This document shows, piece after piece, positions 44,178 through 52,371 of a stretch of 64,000 nt of DNA. The position numbers and the translations under genes were made by a program. The stretch covers positions 558,001-622,000 of the forward strand of contig NZ_JAKLTM010000002.1 in the NCBI RefSeq assembly GCF_022012305.1. Reading direction: 5' to 3'. This stretch comes from Ramlibacter paludis (lineage in GTDB: Bacteria; Pseudomonadota; Gammaproteobacteria; Burkholderiales; Burkholderiaceae_C). The stretch's first letter is position 1; the number at the start of each line of letters is the position of its first letter. Under the pieces are notes generated by a model. The model made no database searches. It was not told the DNA's origin and saw nothing but the letters and a program-made list of their open reading frames with translations.

Positions 44178-44732
44178 CTACTGTCCCTTGTCGTCAGCAG
44201 GAACCATCGCGGTGACATCAACTTGGTTTGGCATCAGGACCGTCCCTGTAGCCGCTTCATACAGCCTGACGACCCCAAAGAGACTGTCAGTGCTGCAACT
44301 GCGCAGTTCCGAAGTCAGCACTGCGTTCCACTTTGGGTCTGCTGCGATGAAATCGACAGCGCGACTCAAGTCCTTTTTGTAGATGTCGACGCTTCGAAAA
44401 AGGTCCTCAGGCGTCACCCGTTCCGCCAACATGAGTACTTGTAGACGCGGAATGTCGAGATACACCGCACATGCGCCGGAGAAGTCGTCGCTGATGGTGT
44501 TCACCGCGCGGATGCCTCTTTCCATCTGCAGGATATAGCCCGGTGTCACCTGCAGCTCGCGAGCCATTTCAGCTTCTTCTTGCCCCAACTCACGCGCACG
44601 TTGCTTGAGAGCTTGCAACAACCTAGCGCCGGGGCGGGTCGTGTCCACCGGGGGTCCCGGCGGGTTGGTGGAGGTCGTGCCCGCCTTGAGAGCAACGACG
44701 TTGGTCTTGTTGGATTCGTTCTTCTTGGTCAT
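44178..44732 (-). CDS. XRE-family HTH regulator with long C-terminal domain
   Basis: 184 residues, GGAGAACAAA before the ATG. A polar 35-residue N-terminal tail, an XRE-type HTH (about 40-90: LLQALKQRARELGQEEAEMA, LQVTPGYILQMERGIR) and a helical C-terminal domain (SDDFSGACAVYLDIPRLQVL, onwards to GVVRLYEAATGTVL). Probably a DNA-binding regulator. A structured 460-base region lies upstream. Confidence 0.7.
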   Translation of the reverse strand: MTKKNESNKTNVVALKAGTTSTNPPGPPVDTTRPGARLLQALKQRARELGQEEAEMARELQVTPGYILQMERGIRAVNTISDDFSGACAVYLDIPRLQVLMLAERVTPEDLFRSVDIYKKDLSRAVDFIAADPKWNAVLTSELRSCSTDSLFGVVRLYEAATGTVLMPNQVDVTAMVPADDKGQ

Positions 44733-45194
44733 TTTGTTCTCCGATGAGCCCGGCTACTTTTTTGCAGAGCCGGTGTGTCCTGTAAAAGCTGCGCCCCTGG
44801 CAGCAGCTACTTGAGTTTCTGAATCTTGTTGGCTCAGTGCGCCCTCGGAGGGGTCTCCTCCGGCAGGGTGCCCAAGGGGCACCGGGGAGTCAGTCCCTGG
44901 GCCGGACGGGGTGTTTCGCCCCCGCCACCCGACCTGGTCTGACCAAACAGTTGTTAAAGAACGAGAACAGCCCGACGATGCGGAGCGACTTTGAGGGGAT
45001 GAATGCACGCAACCCTCTAGCAGAGGGGGCGTCGTTGGTGGAGCGACTTGCGCCGTCCTAAGTGAGCTTCGGAGAGTCGAAGCTGCGATGTGCGCGCATC
45101 TTAGCTCAGCCTTAGTCTCTGGGCAAGACGGCACGTTGGCTGTTTGCGACGCAGGCGCACCGACCTTGTTAGGCGGTGCTTCAGTTCGCGAGCC
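44733..45194. other. Intergenic region with a cluster of hairpins
   Basis: No gene is seen. Between about 44841 and 44925 at least three short stem-loops follow one another: GGAG-gggt-CTCC, the perfect GTGCCC-aag-GGGCAC (44868-44882), and GGGG-tgtttcg-CCCC. This could be a structured leader of the XRE gene on the minus strand, a terminator array, or a small RNA. No known riboswitch is recognised. Confidence 0.45.
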
Positions 45195-45989
45195 CTATCG
45201 CTGGACGTCGAAATGCGCCTTGACCCGTCCAGCAATCCAGGCAGATTCGGCAGGTGATAAGCCCCACCCGAACTGCTTCTTGTGTACCTGCGCGAGCACT
45301 TGCGAAACCAATCTCGAAACCTCCGTGTCTGGCTTCTCCAGGCGCTTGTTTTCTGCGTATGCCACCAGTTGGTTGACCAAGTCTTGACAGATGTCGTGGC
45401 GCTCGGCGCGCGCGACCACCCCGTCGCTGGTAAACCTACCCTTCTCCTCACGTATGCCCAGCTTGGGCTGGCTTCCTGGCACCACCCCCGGAGGCACTGG
45501 CACTGGAAAGTCATCCGGCACGTCGACGGGGCCTCGCGAGGTTGGTTGCGCAACAGCGTTCGGTAGGGCGCTGTACACAAGCGCACGGCCTTCCCTGACG
45601 TCGACGGGTCTGAGATGCGCGTCACGGACCAGGGGGTCTCCTTCAAGCTGCAGCAAAAATAAGCCGGTCTCCTGTACTTCCTCCGGAGCAGGTGCCCAAA
45701 TGGTCTCAATCCAGGTCACGTGCCATCGAGTACCAGGACGGCGCTCCTTCTCAACACGCGCGACCCCCTTCCGGTCGTCCGCCGGGATGCCCTCCAGGAT
45801 AGCTAGGAGGGTGTCCTCCCAGGCCACGAGCGTGGTCTGCGGCACCTTTTGCTGACCGTACTTAGCTTCATACACGAACAGGTACCAAGGGGACTCCACC
45901 GAAAGAGTCACCGCCCGCCAGGACTGATGCCCCGGGCCGACTAAGTTCCCAGGCATGAACTGCTCGAAGTGGGGCATGGTGACGAACAC
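45195..45989 (-). CDS. Unknown protein divergent from a tandem-HTH regulator
   Basis: 264 residues from a GTG five bases after GGAG (an ATG at 45977 is also possible). The first 130 residues are strand-rich with aromatic residues (SPWYLFVYEAKYG, WHVTWIETIWAP), then a Pro-rich linker (PDDFPVPVPPGVVPG) and a helical C-terminal part (DICQDLVNQLVAYAENK). YEAKYGQ has the appearance of an E-x-K element, but no complete nuclease core can be shown. Unknown. Confidence 0.55.
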   Translation of the reverse strand: MFVTMPHFEQFMPGNLVGPGHQSWRAVTLSVESPWYLFVYEAKYGQQKVPQTTLVAWEDTLLAILEGIPADDRKGVARVEKERRPGTRWHVTWIETIWAPAPEEVQETGLFLLQLEGDPLVRDAHLRPVDVREGRALVYSALPNAVAQPTSRGPVDVPDDFPVPVPPGVVPGSQPKLGIREEKGRFTSDGVVARAERHDICQDLVNQLVAYAENKRLEKPDTEVSRLVSQVLAQVHKKQFGWGLSPAESAWIAGRVKAHFDVQR

Positions 45990-46076
45990 TGACGCTCCAG
46001 GCTGAGGTAAAAAAAGATGCCTAAATTGTGGCGCAAAACGAGTCACCCTACAACGGACGAGACACAAACTTTTTAG

Positions 46077-46562
46077 GTGCCAGGCCATCACGCGCCCAGA
46101 CCTAAATCGCCACAGACCGAACTACTCTCGATACTTGCAGCCAATGTGCGCACGCTCCGAGCAGAGTCGAGCTGGAGCACACGCGCGTTCGCTGAGCACG
46201 CCGGACTGAGCCTGTCCACGCTCTACGGTATTGAGCACGGGACGCAAACTACGGTTAGGCTTTCGACCGTACTCACTGTGGCCAAAGCCTTCGGCGTTCA
46301 CGTCAGCGCACTGTTGACACCGATTACCAAGCCGAGGCGGCCGTGGACCGATGAGGAGCCGCTGGAGCTTGCAGCCTCAGCCCTCATCCTGCTGCGGCAA
46401 GCTAAGGGCTGGACGCAGGAGGAGCTTGCGACTCACGCAGGAGTTGCCCGCGACATCGTTGCTAAGATTGAGCGCGGAAGCCGAAATCCAACACTTGAAG
46501 TTCTGGACCGACTTGCGGCTGCTCTCGAGGTCCGCACTGCTGACCTATTTGCTTCGCCGTAG
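46077..46562 (+). CDS. Regulator with two XRE helix-turn-helix domains
   Basis: 161 residues from GTG. Two XRE domains in tandem: about 15-75 (LAANVRTLRAESSWSTRAFA, GLSLSTLYGIEHGTQTTVRL) and about 98-155 (LILLRQAKGWTQEELATHAG, ARDIVAKIERGSRNPTLEVL). It is divergent from 45989 with 87 bases between, the arrangement of a repressor and its target. No Shine-Dalgarno is visible, so it may be leaderless. The last intact island gene before the thyA junction. Confidence 0.8.
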   Translation: MPGHHAPRPKSPQTELLSILAANVRTLRAESSWSTRAFAEHAGLSLSTLYGIEHGTQTTVRLSTVLTVAKAFGVHVSALLTPITKPRRPWTDEEPLELAASALILLRQAKGWTQEELATHAGVARDIVAKIERGSRNPTLEVLDRLAAALEVRTADLFASP

Positions 46563-46902
46563 AAGGGGAAATTTCGCCGTTAGGGTCGACCCGGTGACTG
46601 ACCGCAGACCAGTGAGGCATTCAAGGGGAGCTGTGTTGCGAGGTTCCACAGCCGCAAGCGGCTGTTCCACCCCGCCTGACCAAGGAACAGCCGATAGAAG
46701 AAATCCGAAATTCCACTCCCGAGGAGGTACCAGTGGGAGCAGGTTCCTGAGTCAATAAACACTTCCGGAACTGCGGGACGGAGTTAGGTGCATTCGATTG
46801 GCCCCGACTCGCCGGGGCCCCCCTGCCTCCTTGGCGTGAGGAAGGGCACGCAAGTGTCAGAATAGCGGAGAGACGTTCTACTCAGACAGAAATTGGTTCG
46901 AA
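46563..46902. other. Right end of the island, no gene
   Basis: No coding frame of quality. Small hairpins occur: CAGCCG-caa-GCGGCTG near 46651 and GGCCCC-N8-GGGGCC at 46800-46819. The latter could terminate transcription from the island, although no T-run follows. Sequence homologous to thyA begins just after this region, at about 46918. Confidence 0.5.
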
Positions 46903-47192
46903 TGAAGAATGTGACAGATCCCTTCAACATCGCGAGCTACGCGCTGCTGACGCACATGATGGCGCAGCAATGCGACCTGGAAGTCGGCGACTTCATCTGG
47001 ACCGGCGGCGACTGCCACATCTACAGCAACCACCACGAGCAGGTGGAGCTGCAGCTCTCGCGCCAGCCCTTCCCCTACCCGACGCTCGTCATCAGGCGCA
47101 AGCCGGACTCGATCTTCGACTACCGGTTCGAGGACTTCGAGGTGCAGGGCTACGAGTCCGGCGGCGCGATCAAGGCGCCGGTGGCCGTTTGA
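46903..47192 (+). pseudogene. thyA: thyA 3' fragment (thymidylate synthase, C-terminal third)
   Basis: From [17 protein letters not shown] (46918 on) to the end IKAPVAV this is a clear thymidylate synthase C-terminus, including [18 protein letters not shown] and [15 protein letters not shown]. The preceding residues (MKNVTD) do not belong to ThyA. About two thirds, with the catalytic Cys region, are missing, so it cannot be active. It retains the normal overlap with folA (TTGA). The break marks where the island joins the chromosome. Confidence 0.92.
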
Positions 47193-47677
47193 AGCTCGGC
47201 CTCATCTACGCCCGCGCCCGCAACGGCGTGATCGGCAAGGACAACCAGATGCCCTGGCACCTGCCGGAGGACCTGGCGCACCTGAAGCAGACCACCATCG
47301 GCAAGCCGGTCATCATGGGCCGCAAGACCTGGGACTCGCTGCCGGCGAAGTTCCGGCCGCTGCCCGGACGCCGCAACATCGTCATCACGCGCCAGCCCGA
47401 CTGGCAGGCCGCAGGCGCCGAGCGCGCCAGCACCGTCGAGGAAGCGATCGCGCTGTGCGGCGACGTGCCGCTGGCGTGGGTGATCGGCGGCGCCGAAATC
47501 TACAAGCTGGCGCTGCCCCATGCGGACATCGCCGTGGTCACCGAGATCGATGCGGACTTCGAGGGCGACGTCTACGCACCGCAGCTCGGGCCGCAATGGC
47601 AGGAAGCCGCCCGCGAGCGGCATGTTTCGAAGACGGGGCTGGGGTACAGCTTCGTGACATTTCAAAAAAGCACATAG
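47189..47677 (+). CDS. folA: Dihydrofolate reductase
   Basis: 162 residues; the start is TTG overlapping the thyA stop (TTGA), as no other start fits. Typical motifs: [18 protein letters not shown] (Trp and Asp of the folate site), MGRKTWDSL (NADPH binding) and WVIGGAEIY. It reduces dihydrofolate to tetrahydrofolate with NADPH. Normally co-expressed with thyA; here the upstream promoter must have changed because thyA is cut. Confidence 0.95.
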   Translation: MKLGLIYARARNGVIGKDNQMPWHLPEDLAHLKQTTIGKPVIMGRKTWDSLPAKFRPLPGRRNIVITRQPDWQAAGAERASTVEEAIALCGDVPLAWVIGGAEIYKLALPHADIAVVTEIDADFEGDVYAPQLGPQWQEAARERHVSKTGLGYSFVTFQKST

Positions 47678-47687
47678 AGGAGCATCG

Positions 47688-48305
47688 ATGTCAGGCGGAA
47701 CCTTCCACGTCCACGGACCCCACGACCACGAGCTGGAGCACGCGCAGCAGCACGCCGCCGCGGGCCACGGCGACGCGTCGGCGCACCACGGCATTGCCGG
47801 CGGCAGCATGACCAACCAGATCGCGCTGTTCACGGCCGTGATCGCCACGGTCGGCGCGATCTTCGCGTACATGGGCGGCGCCACGCAGGCCAACGCGGGC
47901 CTGTACAAGAACAACGCGGCGATCAAGAAGACCGAAGCGTCGAACCAGTGGAACTACTTCCAGGCCAAGTCGACCAAGCAGTCGCTGGCCGAGATCTCGC
48001 GCGACCTCGCGCCGCCGGACAAGCAGCCGAACTACCAGGCCAAGATCGAGCGCTACGAGAAGGAAAAGAAGGAGATCCAGACGCAGGCGGAGAAGATCGA
48101 AGCCGAGTCGAAGGACTGGGACAAGCAGAGCGACGCGCAGATGCACCTGCACCACCGCTGGGCCCAGGCGACCACCGCGCTGCAGGTGTCGATCGCGCTG
48201 GCCGCCATCGCGCTGCTGACCAGGAAGAAGTGGCTGGAGATGGGCATGTTCGCGATGGGCGCCGTGGGCCTGGCGATCGGCGTGGCGGCGGTCCTGCACG
48301 TATGA
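47688..48305 (+). CDS. DUF4337 membrane protein
   Basis: 205 residues. A His/Ala-rich N-terminus (HVHGPHDHELEHAQQHAAAG), a transmembrane helix (about 44-64), a long charged coiled coil (about 105-150, KIERYEKEKKEIQTQAEKIE) and two close helices at the C-terminus (about 163-180 and 185-203). This is the pattern of DUF4337 proteins found in many Proteobacteria; function unknown. It overlaps the xth start (ATGA). Confidence 0.85.
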   Translation: MSGGTFHVHGPHDHELEHAQQHAAAGHGDASAHHGIAGGSMTNQIALFTAVIATVGAIFAYMGGATQANAGLYKNNAAIKKTEASNQWNYFQAKSTKQSLAEISRDLAPPDKQPNYQAKIERYEKEKKEIQTQAEKIEAESKDWDKQSDAQMHLHHRWAQATTALQVSIALAAIALLTRKKWLEMGMFAMGAVGLAIGVAAVLHV

Positions 48306-49078
48306 AGATCACGACCTGGAACGTCAACTCGCTGGCGGCGCGGCTGCAGCACGTCCTGGACTGGACGGCGGCCAACCCGGTGGACGTGCTGTGCCTCCAG
48401 GAACTGAAGCTCACCGACGACAAGTTTCCCCTCGACGAATTGCGCGCGGCGGGCTACGAGCACTGCGCCGTGTTCGGGCAGAAGACGTACAACGGCGTCG
48501 CGGTGATGAGCCGCGTGCCGGTGCGCGACGCGGTGAAGAACATCGTCGGCTTCGAGGACGACAGCTCGCGCGTGCTGGCGGTGACGCTGGACACGCCGCA
48601 AGGCGAGCTGCGGCTGGTGAACGGCTATTTCGTCAACGGCCAGGCGCCGGGCTCGGAGAAGTTCGCGTACAAGATGGCTTGGCTGGGCGGGCTGAACGCC
48701 TACCTGCGCGCGGAGATGGCGCGGCATCCGCGCCTGATGCTGGTGGGCGACTTCAACATCGCGCCGGAGGACAGGGATTCCTTCGACCCGGTCGGCCTGA
48801 AGGAAACGATCCACCACACCAGCGAAGAGCGGGAGCATTTCCGGCAGTTGCTGGCGCTGGGCCTGGTCGACAGCTTCCGCCTCTTCGAGCAGCCCGAGAA
48901 GAGCTACAGCTGGTGGGACTACCGCATGCTGGGCTACCAGAAGAACCGCGGGCTGCGCATCGACCACATCCTGGTGAGCGAGCCGCTCAAGCCCGCCGTG
49001 AAGGCTTGCGCCATCGACCGCGTGCCGCGCAAGTGGCCCAAGCCGAGCGACCACGCGCCGGTGACGGTGGAGATCTGA
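48302..49078 (+). CDS. xth: Exodeoxyribonuclease III
   Basis: 258 residues. Motifs of the AP endonuclease/exonuclease III family: TWNVNSL (Asn), LQELK (catalytic Glu), VGDFNIAPEDRD (Asp/Asn), SYSWWDYR, GLRIDHIL (Asp) and PSDHAPV (catalytic His). It removes abasic sites and 3' blocks in base excision repair. Translationally coupled to the DUF4337 gene. Confidence 0.95.
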   Translation: MKITTWNVNSLAARLQHVLDWTAANPVDVLCLQELKLTDDKFPLDELRAAGYEHCAVFGQKTYNGVAVMSRVPVRDAVKNIVGFEDDSSRVLAVTLDTPQGELRLVNGYFVNGQAPGSEKFAYKMAWLGGLNAYLRAEMARHPRLMLVGDFNIAPEDRDSFDPVGLKETIHHTSEEREHFRQLLALGLVDSFRLFEQPEKSYSWWDYRMLGYQKNRGLRIDHILVSEPLKPAVKACAIDRVPRKWPKPSDHAPVTVEI

Positions 49079-49085
49079 GCGGGAA

Positions 49086-49141
49086 GCCGGGGTTGCCACC
49101 CCGGCCTACGGAATCCTGTAGGCCGGGGTGGCAACCCCGGC
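49086..49141. terminator. Perfect 24-bp inverted repeat between convergent genes
   Basis: Arms 49086-49109 (starting GCCGGGGTTGCCACC) and 49118-49141 are exact reverse complements with an 8-base loop (GGAATCCT). Each arm is nearly palindromic itself (CCGGGGTTGCCACCCCGG). It lies between the stops of xth and glnG, so it probably works as a bidirectional terminator, and its form is like dispersed REP-type elements. Confidence 0.75.
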
Positions 49142-49148
49142 GCGGCGC

Positions 49149-50630
49149 TCACTCGAGCCCGAGTTCCTGGATCTTCCGCGTGATCGTGTTCCGCCCGATC
49201 CCCAACTTCTGCGCCGCCTCGATGCGACGCCCGCGCGTGTTCGACAGCGCGGTCAGGATCAGCTTCGACTCGAAGCGCTTCGTGAGCTCTTCCCACACGT
49301 CGTGCCGGCCACTGGCAAGCAGCGCCAGCGCCTCGGCTTCCAGCCCGGCTTCCCAGCCGCCCGTCGCGGCAACGACCGGCATCGCCACCGGCGCTTCGCC
49401 GCCTACCGCCGCCGCCGGCATCTCCGGCACGGCGGCCCGCGCAGGTGCCGCCACGGTCTCGCCCGCCCCCGACCCCACCTCCGGCGGCAAGTCCTTCGGC
49501 TCGATCAGCTGCGCCGGCGCCATCACGGTCAGCCAGTGGCAGATGTTTTCCAGCTGCCGCACGTTGCCCGGGAAGGCAAAGTTCGTGAGCCGCGCCAGCG
49601 CCGCATCGGAGATGCGCTTGGGCTCCACGCCCAGCTGCTTCGCGCTTTGCTGCAGGAAGTGCCGCGCCAGCATCGGGATGTCCTCGCGCCGCTCGCGCAA
49701 GGCCGGCAGGCGCAGGCGGATCACGTTGAGGCGGTGGAACAGGTCCTCGCGGAAGACGCCGTCCTTCACGCGCTGCTCCAGGTCCTGGTGCGTCGCCGCG
49801 ATGACGCGCACGTTCGCCTTCACGGCGTTGTGCCCGCCCACGCGATAGAAGTGCCCGTCGGACAGCACGCGTAGCAAGCGCGTCTGCAGGTCGAAGGGCA
49901 TGTCGCCGATTTCGTCGAGGAACAGCGTGCCGCCCTCGGCCTGCTCGAAGCGGCCGCGGCGCATCGTCTGCGCGCCGGTGAAGGCGCCGCGCTCATGGCC
50001 GAACAGCTCGGACTCCAGCAGGTCCTTGGGGATCGCCGCGGTGTTGATCGCGACGAAGGGGCCGCCCGCGCGCGGCGAGTGCTTGTGCAGCGCGCGCGCC
50101 ACCAGTTCCTTGCCCGAGCCCGACTCGCCGGTGATCATCACCGTCACGTTCGATTGCGACAGCCGGCCGATGGCACGGAACACGTCCTGCATCGCCGGCG
50201 CTTGCCCGAGCATCTCAGGCGCGGCGGCCATGCGCTCTTCGGCCACTTCCTCGCGCTGGCTTTCTTCCACCGCGCGGCGAATCAGCTCGATCGCCTTCGG
50301 CAGGTCGAAGGGCTTGGGCAGGTATTCGAAGGCGCCGCCCTGGAAGGCGCTCACCGCGCTGTCCAGGTCCGAGAAGGCCGTCATGATGATGACGGGCAGC
50401 CCCGGATGCTTCTCCTTCACCTTGGTCAGCAGGTCCAGGCCCGAGCCGCCCGGCATGCGGATGTCGCTCACCAGGATCTGCGGGCCGTCTTCGTCTTCGC
50501 CGCCCTCGAGGGCGGCCAGCACTTCGCGCGCGTTGGTGAAGCTGCGCGTGGGCAGGTCTTCGCGCATCAGCGCTTTTTCGAGCACGAAGCGGATGGATTG
50601 GTCATCGTCAACGATCCAGATCGGCTTCAT
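49149..50630 (-). CDS. glnG: Nitrogen regulation response regulator NtrC (GlnG)
   Basis: 493 residues. Receiver domain (1-120; phospho-acceptor in LVSDIRMPGG), sigma-54 AAA+ domain (about 150-385; Walker A GESGSGKE, the sigma-54 contact motif GAFTGA, LFLDEIGDMP) and a C-terminal Fis-type HTH (QKLGIGRNTITRKIQELGLE). When phosphorylated by GlnL it activates sigma-54 promoters. Two NtrC-like sites and a -24/-12 promoter are present before glnA in this window. Lies 29 bases after glnL on the same strand. Confidence 0.95.
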   Translation of the reverse strand: MKPIWIVDDDQSIRFVLEKALMREDLPTRSFTNAREVLAALEGGEDEDGPQILVSDIRMPGGSGLDLLTKVKEKHPGLPVIIMTAFSDLDSAVSAFQGGAFEYLPKPFDLPKAIELIRRAVEESQREEVAEERMAAAPEMLGQAPAMQDVFRAIGRLSQSNVTVMITGESGSGKELVARALHKHSPRAGGPFVAINTAAIPKDLLESELFGHERGAFTGAQTMRRGRFEQAEGGTLFLDEIGDMPFDLQTRLLRVLSDGHFYRVGGHNAVKANVRVIAATHQDLEQRVKDGVFREDLFHRLNVIRLRLPALRERREDIPMLARHFLQQSAKQLGVEPKRISDAALARLTNFAFPGNVRQLENICHWLTVMAPAQLIEPKDLPPEVGSGAGETVAAPARAAVPEMPAAAVGGEAPVAMPVVAATGGWEAGLEAEALALLASGRHDVWEELTKRFESKLILTALSNTRGRRIEAAQKLGIGRNTITRKIQELGLE

Positions 50631-50659
50631 GGGTCCCTTGTAGTCGCGTTACGTTCTCT

Positions 50660-51718
50660 CTAGGGCAAGGGGATGAGGATCTTGAAATCCGTCCGCCCCG
50701 GCACGCTGTCGCACTCGATCAGGCCATGGTGCTGCTGCACGAAGGTTTGCGCCAGCGTCAGCCCCAGGCCGGACCCGCCTTCGCGTCCGCTCACGAGCGG
50801 AAAGAAGATGCGGTCCTTGATCGAGTCCGGTACACCGGGCCCGTTGTCGATGACATGCAATTCCAGTGCCAGTCGATAGCGCTGCTTGCCGAACGTTACC
50901 TGGCGGCCGATGCGGGTCTTGAACGTGAGCTGCGCGTCGCCCGCGGCGATGCGCTCCTGCAGCGCCTGGCAGGCGTTGTGCGCGATGTTCAGCACGGCCT
51001 GGATCAGCTGCTCGCGGTCGCCGCGGAACTCGGGAATGGAGGCGTCGTAGTCGCGCACGAGCTTCAGCCCCCGCGGAAACTCCGCCAGGATCAGCGAACG
51101 CACCCGCTCGCAGACCTCGTGGATGTTGACGTCGCCCACCACGTGCGGCCGCCGGTGCGGCGCCAGCAGCCGGTCCACCAGCGTCTGCAGCCGGTCGGCC
51201 TCGTGGATGATGACCTTGGTGTATTCCTTCAGGTCGCGCGAGTCGATCTCCATCTCCAGCAGCTGCGCCGCTCCGCGGATGCCGCCCAGGGGGTTCTTGA
51301 TCTCGTGCGCCAGGTTGCGGATCAACTCCTTGTTGGCCTGGGCCTGGTCGATCAGGCGCTCCTCGCGGTCCTGCCGGGCCTGCGCTTCCTGCGGCAGCAG
51401 CTCGATCACGAAGTGGTCCGCGTACTCGGTCTGCGCCAGCACCACGTGCACGGGCATCGCCTCGGCGCCGTGGCGCAGCAGCCGCGCGTCGTAGCGCAGG
51501 GCCGCGTACTCGTTGACGCGCGCGCCATCGAGCGCCGTCTTCAGGACGTGCGGTTCGGAGAAGAAGTTGAGGAAGCTCGCGCCTTCGATGTTGCGGCGCG
51601 ACGCGCCGACGGCATCCTCGAGCGCCGCATTGGCGAACAGCACGGTGCCGTCGCCGCGGACCACGGCCACGAGCGTGGCCAGGAGGTCGAAGGACTGGAA
51701 GCTGGGCTTGGAGGTCAA
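50660..51718 (-). CDS. glnL: Nitrogen regulation sensor histidine kinase NtrB (GlnL)
   Basis: About 352 residues from TTG 51718, four bases after the upstream stop; an earlier TTG (51775) would add 19 low-complexity residues overlapping that gene. PAS domain (about 8-110, FDLLATLVAVVRGDGTVLFA), H-box NLAHEIKNPLGGIRGA with the phosphorylated His, and ATP-binding N, G1 and G2 boxes (NIAHNACQAL, DNGPGVP, GGSGLGLTLAQ). Soluble. It phosphorylates or dephosphorylates NtrC according to PII status. Confidence 0.92.
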   Translation of the reverse strand: MTSKPSFQSFDLLATLVAVVRGDGTVLFANAALEDAVGASRRNIEGASFLNFFSEPHVLKTALDGARVNEYAALRYDARLLRHGAEAMPVHVVLAQTEYADHFVIELLPQEAQARQDREERLIDQAQANKELIRNLAHEIKNPLGGIRGAAQLLEMEIDSRDLKEYTKVIIHEADRLQTLVDRLLAPHRRPHVVGDVNIHEVCERVRSLILAEFPRGLKLVRDYDASIPEFRGDREQLIQAVLNIAHNACQALQERIAAGDAQLTFKTRIGRQVTFGKQRYRLALELHVIDNGPGVPDSIKDRIFFPLVSGREGGSGLGLTLAQTFVQQHHGLIECDSVPGRTDFKILIPLP

Positions 51719-51722
51719 GCCC

Positions 51723-52235
51723 TCATTTTGAGGCCGTGCCGCTGCTGCGGCCGAGCTCGCGCTTGAGTCCGGCAATGTCTTTCTCGTTGCGGTCGATGGC
51801 GGCCTTCAGGTCGGCCACGCGATCGAGGTATTTCTGGTAGTTGCGGTGCTCGGGGCCCAGCTTCTCGGGCTCGCCGTTGTTGTATTCCTTGAGCAGCTCG
51901 CCCTGGCGCGCCTCGGCCTTCTTCAGTTCGGCTTCCAGGATGTTGCGCGCTTCGGCGTCGCGCAGGCGCTGGTCGGCCGAATCCACCTTCTGCCCGGCGC
52001 TGCCCGCGGCCTGCGGCGCATTCGCCACACTCACGGCCTTGCCGGCGCCATTGACCTTGGTTCCCTGGACCACCGTGACGTTGCCGCCCTCGACCGGCTT
52101 GCAGTTGTTGGCCTTGGCGTGGGCTTCGTCGTTGGTGTAGTTGCTGTTGCCGCAACGGAAGATGCGGCCTTGCGCCTGCGCATCCGCCAGGAAGGCAAAT
52201 GCGGCCAAAGGAATCAATGCGTAAGCGAACTTCAT
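51723..52235 (-). CDS. DUF4124-type periplasmic protein
   Basis: 170 residues from MKFAYALIPL, AGGAGGACAGC before the ATG. Signal peptide (about 1-20, ADAQAQ-GR), then the DUF4124-like start GRIFRCGNSNYTNDEAHAKA and a charged coiled coil (about 85-165). Function unknown; commonly found between glnA and glnL in related genomes. Confidence 0.85.
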   Translation of the reverse strand: MKFAYALIPLAAFAFLADAQAQGRIFRCGNSNYTNDEAHAKANNCKPVEGGNVTVVQGTKVNGAGKAVSVANAPQAAGSAGQKVDSADQRLRDAEARNILEAELKKAEARQGELLKEYNNGEPEKLGPEHRNYQKYLDRVADLKAAIDRNEKDIAGLKRELGRSSGTASK

Positions 52236-52327
52236 GCTGTCCTCCTGCATCCCGGAAAGCGCAGGGACGGCCTTTCAGTATCGCGCAAAGCCTTCAAAAA
52301 GCCAAACAAGGTGTTGATTTAAAAAGG

Positions 52328-52351
52328 AAAGGGCGACATATGTCGCCCTTT
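52328..52351 (-). terminator. Rho-independent terminator after glnA
   Basis: A perfect 24-base palindrome with arms AAAGGGCGACAT / ATGTCGCCCTTT, followed on the minus strand by CCTTTTT. It ends glnA transcription. A second perfect palindrome, GCTGTAATTAATTACAGC (52361-52378), overlaps the glnA stop. Confidence 0.85.
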
Positions 52352-52371
52352 TCCGACCAAGCTGTAATTAA

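Noticed and set aside
44837-45061. 74-codon plus-strand ORF in the hairpin region
   Set aside because: Composition reflects GC-rich stem sequences rather than protein; no homology seen.
1-46900. CRISPR array, tRNA attachment site or transposase/integrase
   Set aside because: No regularly spaced repeats, no tRNA-like cloverleaf and no recombinase or transposase gene were found in the island part of the window.
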